Of a stretch of DNA of 64,000 nt, positions 16,080 to 23,861 are shown in pieces. The DNA comes from Alphaproteobacteria bacterium Ga0077535 (lineage in GTDB: Bacteria; Pseudomonadota; Alphaproteobacteria; Caulobacterales; Aquidulcibacteraceae): the NCBI GenBank assembly GCA_001464425.1, contig LNEK01000026.1, positions 124,001-188,000 of the forward strand. The letters run 5' to 3'. Under the pieces are notes generated by a model. The model did not search any database and was not told the DNA's origin. It saw nothing but the letters and a program-made list of their open reading frames with translations. Every line of letters begins with the position of its first letter. Position 1 is the stretch's first letter. The position numbers and the translations under genes were made by a program.

Positions 16080-17699
16080 ATGAGCGCTCAAGTCTTAACG
16101 CAACTGGAAACAGCCGCCGGCGTGGCCGAGCGCTACGCAGAGGCGGTGAAAGCGGCGGTGCGGCCGCTCGTGACTGTTGGCGGCAAGCTTGATCGCGTGG
16201 CGCTCGATCGCGAGCAGCATCTGGTGCACGGGCTCGCCTGGGTTGCGACCTACGCCGAAACGCTGCGTCAAGTGCGGGCGTGGGCCGGCGCGCTCAGCGA
16301 AAGCGGCGCCTTCGGCGAGACCGAGCAGGCGCTGGCGCTGCTGGTGGCAGCTGAATATTCGGCGCAGCTCGCAGGCGGCGTGCCGATGACGCAGGTGGAG
16401 ATCATTCGCCCGGCCGATTTTGGCTTGGCGGCGCCGGAAGTGTCGCTCCGCTTCACGCAAGAGCAAAAGCTAAAGCTCGCAGCGCTCCTGCACGATGCGC
16501 AGGGGCGCGCGACGTTCGAGAACACCAATCTCGATGCGGACATGGAGATGATCCGCGATCAGTTCCGCAAGTTCGCCGACGATAAGATCATGCCGTTCGC
16601 GCACGATTGGCACTGCAAAGACGAACTCATTCCGATGAGCATCGTCGAAGAGATGGGCGCTCTCGGCGTGTTCGGGCTGACGATCCCGGAAGAGTTCGGC
16701 GGCTCCGGCCTCGGCAAGACGGCGATGTGCGTCGTCTCTGAGGAATTGTCGCGCGCTTGGATTGGCACAGGCTCGCTCGGCACGCGCAGCGAGATCGCGG
16801 CGGAGCTCATCTTGATCGGCGGCACCGATGCGCAGAAGGCCGAATGGCTGCCGAAAATCGCCAGCGCTGAAATTCTGCCGACGGCGGTGTTCACCGAGCC
16901 GAACACGGGCTCGGACCTCGGCTCGCTGCGCACGCGCGCAGTGAAAGAGGGTGATGATTACGTCGTCACCGGCAACAAGACGTGGATCACGCATGCGGCG
17001 CGCGCCGATGTGATGACGCTCTTGGTGCGCACCGATCCCAACACAAACGGCTTTAACGGCCTTTCGATGCTGCTGGCGCCGAAGCAGCGCGGCGATGACG
17101 CCAAGCCGTTTCCTACCCCCGGCATGAGCGGCGGCGAGATCGAGGTGATCGGCTATCGCGGCATGAAGGAATACGAGATTGGCTTCGACGCGTTCAAAGT
17201 GCCGGCTGCCAATCTCCTGGGCGGCGTCGAGGGCCAAGGCTTCAAGCAGCTGATGGCGACGTTCGAGAGCGCCCGCATTCAAACCGCAGCGCGCGCCGTT
17301 GGGGTGGCGCAGAGCGCGCTTGAACTCGGGCTAAAGTACGCGATCGACCGCAAGCAGTTCGGGCAGGAGATTTTCCATTTCCCGCGTGTCTTGAACAAGC
17401 TGGTGATGATCGCGGCCGAACTGATGGCTGTGCGTCAGCTCACATATTTTTCGGCGCGCCGGAAAGATAGCGGCAAACGCTGCGACCTCGAGGCCGGGAT
17501 GGCGAAGCTCCTCGCTGCACGTGTTGCGTGGGCGGCGGCGGATAACGCACTGCAGATTCACGGCGGCAACGGCTTTGCGGTGGAGTACCCGATCAGCCGC
17601 GTGCTGGCCGATGCGCGCATCCTCAACATTTTCGAAGGCGCTGGCGAAATCCAGGCTATGGTGATCGGCAGACGTTTGCTGGAAGAGGGCGCCAATTGA
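16080..17699 (+). CDS. mcd: (2S)-methylsuccinyl-CoA dehydrogenase
   Basis: A 539-residue acyl-CoA dehydrogenase with an extra ~150-residue N-terminal domain, as in Mcd of the ethylmalonyl-CoA pathway. The FAD fold includes FTEPNTGSDLGSLRTRA, ITHAARADVMTLL and the C-terminal QIHGGNGFAVEYPISRVLADARI. The GMSGGEIEVIGYRGMKEYEI region is what I recall of Mcd. The reaction is oxidation of methylsuccinyl-CoA to mesaconyl-CoA with electron transfer to ETF. The presence of ccr and ecm in the same region supports the specific call. Its stop overlaps the next gene's start (TGATG). Confidence 0.92.
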   Translation: MSAQVLTQLETAAGVAERYAEAVKAAVRPLVTVGGKLDRVALDREQHLVHGLAWVATYAETLRQVRAWAGALSESGAFGETEQALALLVAAEYSAQLAGGVPMTQVEIIRPADFGLAAPEVSLRFTQEQKLKLAALLHDAQGRATFENTNLDADMEMIRDQFRKFADDKIMPFAHDWHCKDELIPMSIVEEMGALGVFGLTIPEEFGGSGLGKTAMCVVSEELSRAWIGTGSLGTRSEIAAELILIGGTDAQKAEWLPKIASAEILPTAVFTEPNTGSDLGSLRTRAVKEGDDYVVTGNKTWITHAARADVMTLLVRTDPNTNGFNGLSMLLAPKQRGDDAKPFPTPGMSGGEIEVIGYRGMKEYEIGFDAFKVPAANLLGGVEGQGFKQLMATFESARIQTAARAVGVAQSALELGLKYAIDRKQFGQEIFHFPRVLNKLVMIAAELMAVRQLTYFSARRKDSGKRCDLEAGMAKLLAARVAWAAADNALQIHGGNGFAVEYPISRVLADARILNIFEGAGEIQAMVIGRRLLEEGAN

Positions 17700-17984
17700 T
17701 GCGCGCATGGATCGTACTGGGCGCGGCTTTGCTCGCCTCCGCCTGCAATCAGCCCGCGCCGACTTATGCGCCCGAGGTGGAGTTCAACTTCATGCGCGCC
17801 TGCGAGGAGCGCAGTGAAGTTCCCGGGCTAGGTCGAGCCGAACGATTTCATAGCGTTGGAGCAATTGCCTGGGCCGGCGCGTGAAGCGCATGCGCTGACG
17901 GCGCAAATCAACGGTTACGCCATGGCGTGCCATGCTTCTCTTGCGCCGCCGCCGCCTGCCGTGGAACCGGCGCCCGCGCCTTAA
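17699..17984 (+). pseudogene. Small secreted lipoprotein, interrupted by frame change with missing codons
   Basis: The ATG at 17699 opens a lipoprotein (lipobox ASAC) that continues to about 17830 (VPGL). The sensible continuation (EPNDFIALEQLPG...MACHASL, ending in a proline-rich tail at the TAA at 17982-17984) lies in another frame from about 17832. Comparison with the related protein at 18469-18735 shows that the Cys-x-Cys-x-Trp segment and its surroundings, about 11 residues, are absent at the junction. If read straight through, the product would be 61 residues with an unrelated tail. It follows mcd in the same transcript. Confidence 0.6.
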
Positions 17985-17997
17985 CGTTGTGCCACAC

Positions 17998-18411
17998 GTG
18001 AAGCTGCGTTTTTCCCGAATGCCTTTGGCCGCGTTGTGCACAGCTGGCGCGCTCGTCGCGGCCGCGTGTGCGTCGACGGCGCCGCAAGCCGAACTTGATG
18101 GCACACGCTGGAGCGTCGCCACCTTGGGTGGTCAGACGATTAGCGGCCCGGCGCCAACCATTGAGTTTGAAAACAATCGCATCGTCGGCACCGGCGGCTG
18201 CAACCGCTATTTTGGCGAATACGCCGCCGAGAACGGCACGCTGATTGTGCGCGAAGTTGGCTCCACAGAGATGGCGTGCGCGCCCGACATCATGTCCCGC
18301 GAGGCAGCGTTTTTTGCGGCATTGGCCGCAACGCGGAGCTACAGCCGTTTAGGCGATACGCTGCTTTTGTCCGACGGCGCGGGCGGCACAATCATGTTGC
18401 GCGCCGCTTAA
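17998..18411 (+). CDS. META-domain (HslJ-like) lipoprotein
   Basis: A 137-residue lipoprotein starting at a GTG, which gives a proper positively charged signal (KLRFSR) before the lipobox VAAAC; the internal ATG at 18019 would lack these charges. The mature part is one META domain: L-D-G-T-R-W-S-V at its start, GTGGCNRYFGEY in the middle, and EMACAPD towards the end. META proteins such as HslJ are envelope proteins linked to stress or drug tolerance; the mechanism is unknown. Confidence 0.8.
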   Translation: MKLRFSRMPLAALCTAGALVAAACASTAPQAELDGTRWSVATLGGQTISGPAPTIEFENNRIVGTGGCNRYFGEYAAENGTLIVREVGSTEMACAPDIMSREAAFFAALAATRSYSRLGDTLLLSDGAGGTIMLRAA

Positions 18412-18468
18412 ACACGTTTCTCAGGCCAGTCTTAACCGCGTTGCGCGATACTGCTTCCATGGCTCTGG

Positions 18469-18735
18469 ATGGCGCTTAGTGCGCCGCTGATCGCGGCGGT
18501 GCTTGCTGGCTGCGGCGAGTCCGCGCCGAACCCTTATCCTGAAAGCGCGCGTGCGCAGTTTGAAGCGTCGTGTCCGCCCGCAAGCGCTGTCTGCGTTTGC
18601 ACTTGGGATGCGATCACGCGCGCGGTGACCTACGAAGAATACGAGGCCGCGTTGCAGCGCTTCCGCGAGACCGGGCTTATGGAGCCAAAAATCACGCGCG
18701 CCAGAACGCAATGTATTGAAAGAAATAGGGAATAG
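18469..18735 (+). CDS. Small cysteine-rich lipoprotein, paralogue of the interrupted gene at 17699
   Basis: An 88-residue protein with lipobox VLAGC and a mature part of about 73 residues containing Cys pairs including C-V-C-T-W, followed by a Y-E-E-Y-E helix and a final RTQC. The arrangement (short signal, C-x-C-x-W, helical region, last Cys near the end) matches the reconstructed product of 17699-17984, so the two probably arose by duplication on either side of the META gene. Function unknown. Confidence 0.65.
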   Translation: MALSAPLIAAVLAGCGESAPNPYPESARAQFEASCPPASAVCVCTWDAITRAVTYEEYEAALQRFRETGLMEPKITRARTQCIERNRE

Positions 18736-18749
18736 AGAATTACCCGCCC

Positions 18750-18768
18750 AAATTGCAGAATGCAATTT
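18750..18768. promoter_or_regulatory. Inverted repeat upstream of the membrane protein / vWA pair
   Basis: AAATTGCA-GAA-TGCAATTT is a perfect 8-3-8 inverted repeat lying 57-75 bp upstream of the ATG at 18825, in an A/T-rich island of otherwise GC-rich DNA. Size and symmetry fit a binding site for a dimeric repressor or activator. It could instead act as a weak hairpin ending the preceding transcript. Confidence 0.5.
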
Positions 18769-18824
18769 TAGGTTTGCTAAGCATTAACGTCCGCTCACCA
18801 TCGGCGCTCTTAGCGGGGTGAGAC

Positions 18825-19898
18825 ATGACAGATGCGGTCGATACCGCAGGGCGCGCTGCGCGCCTGCTCAACACGTATGCCGACGCCATTTTGAGCTGGT
18901 CAGAGCAGCATCCGATGCTGTCGCTCGCCATCGCCATCACTCTGCTGTGGGCGAGCCATAACAAGATCCTGAAGCCAGCTCTGGCGGCGCCGAAGGCGTT
19001 GTTCGAGGCGACGACCGACAAGCTGGCGGAGCAAGCCACGCACGGGCGGCGACGGATTGACGAGAGCACGCGTCAGGACGAGCAGGACTTTCGCCGCGAG
19101 CGGGGGCACGGCGTGTTCGTCGGCGCGATGGCGTCGGTGCTGTTCGTTGCGATCGCCGGCCTCGGCTTGTTCTTGAACTACAATCTGGTGGCGCAGCCGT
19201 TCCGCAGCATCTTTTCCGGCGTCGAAGATTTCATCCCCGGCATCCCGAACTACGTCATCGCTGCAATTGCCATTCTCGTGCTTGAGTTTGCGGCTGGGGC
19301 TGCACTCATGTCAGCGCTCGGCCACTCTAACCTCATCAAGGTGCGCGCCAACGGACAAGCCAAGAGCATCCCCTGGGCGGTGATCGCGGGCGGCTTTCTA
19401 TTGGTGTTGACCATCGGCGAAGTGTTGCTGGCGTTTGAGCGCGAGCGTTTAATCGAGATCGAGCAGCAGACAACGCAAATCCTCCAGGGCGAGGATGAGT
19501 TTGCCCCGCCACCGCTTCCAGCCACAGGCGCGCCAAGCAGCGAAGGCGCGGTGGCCGAAGGCTCGGTGATCACCGAGACGGAAGAATCGCTGCGCGGCTT
19601 GCCGACGATCATTCAGGCTATACTCGGCTTCTGTGTGCCCTGGCTGTTGCTGCTCGCGGTGACGCCTGTCGAAGGCTTGCTGCAGGTGTTGCCCATTGTG
19701 CTGAAGCGTTTGGCTACATGGCTGCTGTTTGCGGCGGAGCTCTTGCTGAAGTGGCCGCCGATGGTGATCGTGTTCCTGCTGGGCTTGTTGGAGAAGCTGC
19801 TGGAACTCATTCAGAAGCCGGCGGAAATTTTCTACGGCGGCATGGGCGCGCTTTCGCAGCGCATCTTTCCCTCAATCTTCGGCGCTCGGAGAGTCTGA
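18825..19898 (+). CDS. Multi-pass membrane protein of unknown function, partner of the vWA-like lipoprotein
   Basis: A 357-residue protein with about six to seven hydrophobic segments: near residues 28-48, 95-118, 138-165, 183-205, 262-285 and 288-335. A charged coiled region (about residues 58-92, rich in R, D and E) and an acidic, proline-rich loop (about 215-255) lie between them. I do not recognise a family. The next gene starts directly after its stop codon (TGAGTG), so the two form a translationally coupled pair. Confidence 0.65.
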   Translation: MTDAVDTAGRAARLLNTYADAILSWSEQHPMLSLAIAITLLWASHNKILKPALAAPKALFEATTDKLAEQATHGRRRIDESTRQDEQDFRRERGHGVFVGAMASVLFVAIAGLGLFLNYNLVAQPFRSIFSGVEDFIPGIPNYVIAAIAILVLEFAAGAALMSALGHSNLIKVRANGQAKSIPWAVIAGGFLLVLTIGEVLLAFERERLIEIEQQTTQILQGEDEFAPPPLPATGAPSSEGAVAEGSVITETEESLRGLPTIIQAILGFCVPWLLLLAVTPVEGLLQVLPIVLKRLATWLLFAAELLLKWPPMVIVFLLGLLEKLLELIQKPAEIFYGGMGALSQRIFPSIFGARRV

Positions 19899-20576
19899 GT
19901 GACGCCGAACATGGGAAGGCGCGCGCTCGTTCTGGGCGCACTGGGGGCTGCGGCGTGCCGCCGGCAATTGCGCAACTACAATATTTGCGTCTTGCTCGAC
20001 ATATCCGGCTCGTACGCGGAAGAGGCGCGGCGGGCGGTGCCGAGTATCGGCGTCACTATCAACTCGATGCAAAGCAATGACCGGCTGACGGTCGGCGCGA
20101 TACAGACGTGCAGCTTCTCCAATGACGGCGTGATTGTGGATCGAACTTTCCCGTCTGCGCCCGAAGAGGTGTTTCGCTCGCGCGTGCAGGTGTTCCAGCG
20201 CATCCAATCGTTCTTTCGCAATCCGGATATCGCAACCGACTACACCGATATTCGCGGCGGCGTGTTGTTTTCCGCGCAAACCCTGACGGGCGCGGAGGCG
20301 CTGCGGCGGGTGCTGATCATCGCCAGCGATTTGGTGGAGACGCCGTCGCCGGGATGCGGAGCGCCATCATCCATCCGCTTGGACGGCATCGACGTCATAT
20401 TCGCCAGCCTGACGCGCACCGAGGCGGATCGGCGCAGCCCTGACGCTTACGCTGAACGGATCGCGTTTTGGGATGATTGGGCGCACGGTTGCGGCGCCGC
20501 CAGCGTGCACACAACGCCGCGTGTGAGCGATGCGGCGAATGTCGTACTCGAATGGCGGCGCAGCGGGACCGCTTAG
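19899..20576 (+). CDS. von Willebrand factor A-like lipoprotein
   Basis: A 225-residue protein starting at a GTG directly after the upstream stop codon (an ATG at 19911 is an alternative). A hydrophobic signal ends at a lipobox-like GAAAC (Cys20). It is followed by a vWA-type start: the MIDAS motif D34-x-S36-x-S38 in VLLDISGSY, a downstream T-D in DYTDIRGGVLFS, and an aspartate in IIASDLVE. vWA domains bind partners through a metal ion. With its membrane partner it could form an envelope sensor or assembly complex; this is inference from gene order. Confidence 0.7.
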   Translation: MTPNMGRRALVLGALGAAACRRQLRNYNICVLLDISGSYAEEARRAVPSIGVTINSMQSNDRLTVGAIQTCSFSNDGVIVDRTFPSAPEEVFRSRVQVFQRIQSFFRNPDIATDYTDIRGGVLFSAQTLTGAEALRRVLIIASDLVETPSPGCGAPSSIRLDGIDVIFASLTRTEADRRSPDAYAERIAFWDDWAHGCGAASVHTTPRVSDAANVVLEWRRSGTA

Positions 20577-20974
20577 GTTTTTTTCTTGCCGATGAGGCCG
20601 TCCACACTCCATGCGCCGGGGCCTGCTGCGGCGATGTAGAGGAAGATGAAGCAATAGAGGATCGATGCGTCGCCGCCGTTCTGAACGGGGAAGGTCGCCT
20701 GCGGGAAATGGAACATCCAATACGCCACAGCCATCATGCCCGAGAGCACGAACGCAACGGGCCGCGTGAAGAGACCAATCAGCAACAGCGCGCCGCCAAA
20801 CGTTTCGAGGATGCCGCCGACCCACATCAGCGTCATCGGCTCTGGCGGCGTTGCGAACATTTCCGTCGGTGGCCAGCCGAACAATTTGGTCGTGCCGTGC
20901 GCGATGAAAAGAAGCGCGCTGACGATGCGCAGAACGCCAAGAAGCTGCGTGGAATAGCGATCGAGAAAGTTCAT
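20573..20974 (-). CDS. DoxX family membrane protein
   Basis: A 133-residue protein with four transmembrane helices and the DoxX pattern: R-I-x-x-A-L-L-F-I-x-H-G-x-x-K near the start, the GGILETFGGALLLIGLFTRPVAF core, and an AYWMFH segment. DoxX-like proteins have been linked to thiosulfate/quinone oxidation and to oxidative stress responses, but most are uncharacterised. The ATG at 20974 follows GGAGGG. It converges on the vWA gene with overlapping ends. Confidence 0.88.
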   Translation of the reverse strand: MNFLDRYSTQLLGVLRIVSALLFIAHGTTKLFGWPPTEMFATPPEPMTLMWVGGILETFGGALLLIGLFTRPVAFVLSGMMAVAYWMFHFPQATFPVQNGGDASILYCFIFLYIAAAGPGAWSVDGLIGKKKT

Positions 20975-21030
20975 GTTGGTCCCTCCGCTTCTCAGCAAAG
21001 GGCGCTTTGCCGGCGCTGGCTAGTGGTTTC

Positions 21031-21642
21031 TCACGAGGGGCGGCGGCTTTGGAGCGCGGCGAAGAGGGTGCCGTCGTCCAGAAGGTCGAGTTCGCCGCCG
21101 ACCGGGACGCCATGAGAGAGGCGGCTGACGGTGAGGCCGAGATGCTGCAGGCGCTCGGCGAGGTAATGGCCTGTGGTCTGGCCGTCGACGGTGGCTGAAA
21201 GTGCGAGGATCACTTCGCGGACGCCGGGGCTGCTTGCGCGTTCGATCAACTTAGAGATGCGCAGATCCTCGGGGCGCACGCCGTCGAGTGCAGAGAGTAC
21301 GCCGCCCAGCACATGGTAGCGGCCCTTGAAGGCGCCCGCGCGTTCGAGCGCCCAAACGTCGCCCACTTCGGCCACGACGCAGATGACGCCATCGTCGCGT
21401 TCAGCATTGCTGCACAACGCGCAAGGATCTTGCGTATCGAGCGCGCCGCAATTGGAGCAGGCGCGCACTTTCTCCGCAGCAACGCCAAGCGCCGCGGCGA
21501 GGGGGACCATGAGCTGATCTTTTCTTTTGAGAAGCTGCAACGCAGCGCGCCGCGCCGAGCGCGGCCCAAGCCCGGGCACTTTCGCGAGCAGCGAAATCAG
21601 CGCCTCAATCTCGGGCGCGGCGATGGCGGATTTGGAGCGCAT
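21031..21642 (-). CDS. recR: Recombination protein RecR
   Basis: A 203-residue protein of normal RecR length. It contains the N-terminal helix-hairpin-helix ([10 protein letters not shown], residues 23-32), the four-cysteine zinc site C62-x2-C65 and C74-x2-C77, a Toprim domain ([14 protein letters not shown]...) and the C-terminal [21 protein letters not shown]. RecR acts with RecF and RecO in gap repair by loading RecA. It sits last in the dnaX-ybaB-recR run, an order common in bacteria. Confidence 0.95.
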   Translation of the reverse strand: MRSKSAIAAPEIEALISLLAKVPGLGPRSARRAALQLLKRKDQLMVPLAAALGVAAEKVRACSNCGALDTQDPCALCSNAERDDGVICVVAEVGDVWALERAGAFKGRYHVLGGVLSALDGVRPEDLRISKLIERASSPGVREVILALSATVDGQTTGHYLAERLQHLGLTVSRLSHGVPVGGELDLLDDGTLFAALQSRRPS

Positions 21643-21668
21643 GGCGTTGGCGGATCAGCGCGGATCGC

Positions 21669-21992
21669 TCAGAACGGCATCTTGAAGCCGGGAAGGATGC
21701 CCATGCCGCCGGAGAGGCCCTTCATTTCTTCGTTCTGCGCGTCTTCGAGTTTTCGGCGGGCGTCGTCGTGCGCGGCTTTGACCAGGTCTTCCAGGATTTC
21801 TTGTTCGCCGGCGACCATCAGTGAAGGATCGATGGTGAGCCCGAGCAATGCGTTCTTGCCGGAGATGCGCGCCTTCACCAGGCCGCCGCCGGCCGAGCCT
21901 TCGACTTCCATGGCTTCGAGCTTTTTCTGCGCCTCGTTGATCTTGGCCTGCATGGCCTGCGCTTGGCGCATGATCTGCGAGATGTCTTTCAT
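21669..21992 (-). CDS. YbaB/EbfC family nucleoid-associated protein
   Basis: A 107-residue protein. The family pattern is evident: an N-terminal helix MRQAQAMQAKINEAQKKLE, a glycine-rich strand SAGGGLVKARISGK, and a C-terminal helix ending in GGMGILPGFKMPF. These proteins bind DNA as dimers and affect nucleoid structure. Its ATG overlaps the dnaX stop (ATGA), so its synthesis is coupled to dnaX. Confidence 0.93.
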   Translation of the reverse strand: MKDISQIMRQAQAMQAKINEAQKKLEAMEVEGSAGGGLVKARISGKNALLGLTIDPSLMVAGEQEILEDLVKAAHDDARRKLEDAQNEEMKGLSGGMGILPGFKMPF

Positions 21993-23744
21993 CGGTCGGC
22001 TTCCTTTTTGCGCGGCGGCTGTTGCGCCTGCGGCTGCTTTTGCGGGAACGGCGCGACATCGCCGCCGCCATTCTCCTCGATGGGTTGGCGCACGGCCTTA
22101 ACTTCGGCGTTCGGGAAGTGCTTCAGCGCTTGAGCGATGAAGGGTTGGCGTTTCAGCTCTTCCATGGCGCGCGCTTCTTCGCGCTTGCGCCGCTCAGCGA
22201 GGCTTTCGACAGGCGCTGCCGGCGCATCGCTGGCGCGAATGCGCCATTCGATCTCGGTGTGCTCTTCAAGCAGCGCTTTCAGATGGCGCACGAGTTCGCG
22301 CGGCTGATCGGGCGCCGCTACGAAGACGATGTCGCCATTGGGCGAGAAGTGCGTGACCTTGAGGCGCTCAAGCGCAAGCTCGAGTTCGATGTTGCGTTCG
22401 GCGGCGACGAGGGCGGTGACATCCTCGAAGCTGCGGAGTTTGTGCGTGTGCGTTTCTTGCGCCGGCTCTTGGGGAGGCGGCGGCGCTGGTGCGGCGGTGT
22501 TGACCGTCGGACGATCGCTACCTTGCTTGGACGGCGCTTCGCCGGCGGGGGCGCCGGCGGTCCAAGTCGGGCCGTCGCGCAGTAGGCGCGCCGCGTCTTC
22601 CGGCGGCGGCAGGCTTTGGGCTGCACACAGGCGCACCAACGCCATTTCCACCGCAGCGATCGGGTCCGGAGCCTTGCCGGCTTCTTCGAGGGCTTTCAGC
22701 AGCATCTGCCAGAGGCGCGAGAGCTGCGCTGGTGAAAGCGTTTCGGCGAGGCCGCGGACGCGGCCAACCCAATCGGCGCCGCCAATGATGCGGGCGTCGG
22801 CGCCGAGCGCTTGGGCGCGGGCGGCCTCGTGGCCGATGTCGAGCAGGTCACGCAGGATGAGCGTGGGATCAGCGCCGCTATCATACTGGCCGCGCACCTC
22901 GGTGATGGCGGTTTTGGCGTCGGCTTTGGCGATGGCTTCGAAGAGATCGAGTACGCGGCCGCGATCGGCGAGGCCGAGCATTTCGCGCACATCGGCGGCG
23001 GTGACGTTCGCGCCGGGCTTTTGCACCAAGGCTTGGTCGAGCAGCGACAGCCCATCACGTGCGGAACCTTCAGCGGCGCGCGCAATCAGCGCCACGCCAT
23101 CGGGATCAGAGGTGCTCCGCCAGCCGCTCACCATCGATGCGCTTCAAATCGAAGCGCTGGCAGCGCGAGAGCACCGTGACCGGCACTTTGCGGATTTCCG
23201 TCGTCGCGAAGATGAACTTCACGTGCGGCGGCGGCTCTTCGAGCGTTTTCAGCAGGCCGTTGAACGCGGCCGTCGAGAGCATGTGAACTTCGTCTATGAT
23301 GTAGATCTTGTTGCGCGCCATCACCGGCGCGTAGCGGACGCTGTCCAGAATTTCGCGGATGTCGCCAATGCCGGTGCGTGAGGCGGCGTCCATCTCGAAT
23401 ACGTCGGGATGGCGGCTCTCCATGATCGCCTGGCAATGCTCGCCCGCCCCTCCGTTTTTTTGGGGGTCGAGTTCGATCTGCGGGGCGTTGATGTCGCCGA
23501 GGCGATAATTGAGCGCCCGCGCGAGCAGGCGGGCGGTGGTGGTTTTGCCGACGCCGCGGACGCCGGTCAGCATGTAGGCGTGCGGAATGCGCCCGAGCGC
23601 GAACGAATTGGCGATGGTGCGCACCATCGCTTCCTGGCCGATCAGGTCGGCGAAGGTGCGCGGGCGGTATTTCCGGGCGAGGACGACATAGCTGGGGCCG
23701 GTCGTATCGTCGCCGAAAAGGTTAGGGGATGAGGATTCGTCCAC
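21989..23744 (-). pseudogene. dnaX: DNA polymerase III gamma/tau subunit, reading frame broken near residue 213
   Basis: The first frame (ATG at 23744) encodes the ATPase domain of the clamp loader: Walker A GVRGVGKTTTA, the E-x-D-A-A-S-R-T-G loop, the DEVHMLS box, and SRCQRFDLKRIDGERLAEHL, then a stop at 23106-23108. The protein should continue with about 10 more residues before DPDGVALIARAAEGSARDGLSLLDQAL; that continuation is found in another frame, leading to the oligomerisation and tau C-terminal domains down to 21989. So about 30 bp plus frame are missing at about 23109-23112. dnaX is essential, so sequence or assembly error is likeliest. The break is not where the known programmed frameshift of E. 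coli lies. Confidence 0.85.
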
Positions 23745-23861
23745 CCGCCAAACCTAAGGCTTCCGGTGGGAAATGCGACCCCCGGAGCGCCGGCGTTTGT
23801 CAGCCATTTACCATCCTGTGGGTACCACAGTGGCGCTGCGGAAGCTGGCTCGGGAGGGTCC

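Noticed and set aside
23106-23134. Programmed ribosomal frameshifting in dnaX
   Set aside because: There is no slippery A-AAA-AAG-type heptamer at the junction, and about 10 residues are absent, which a -1 or +1 slip cannot restore.
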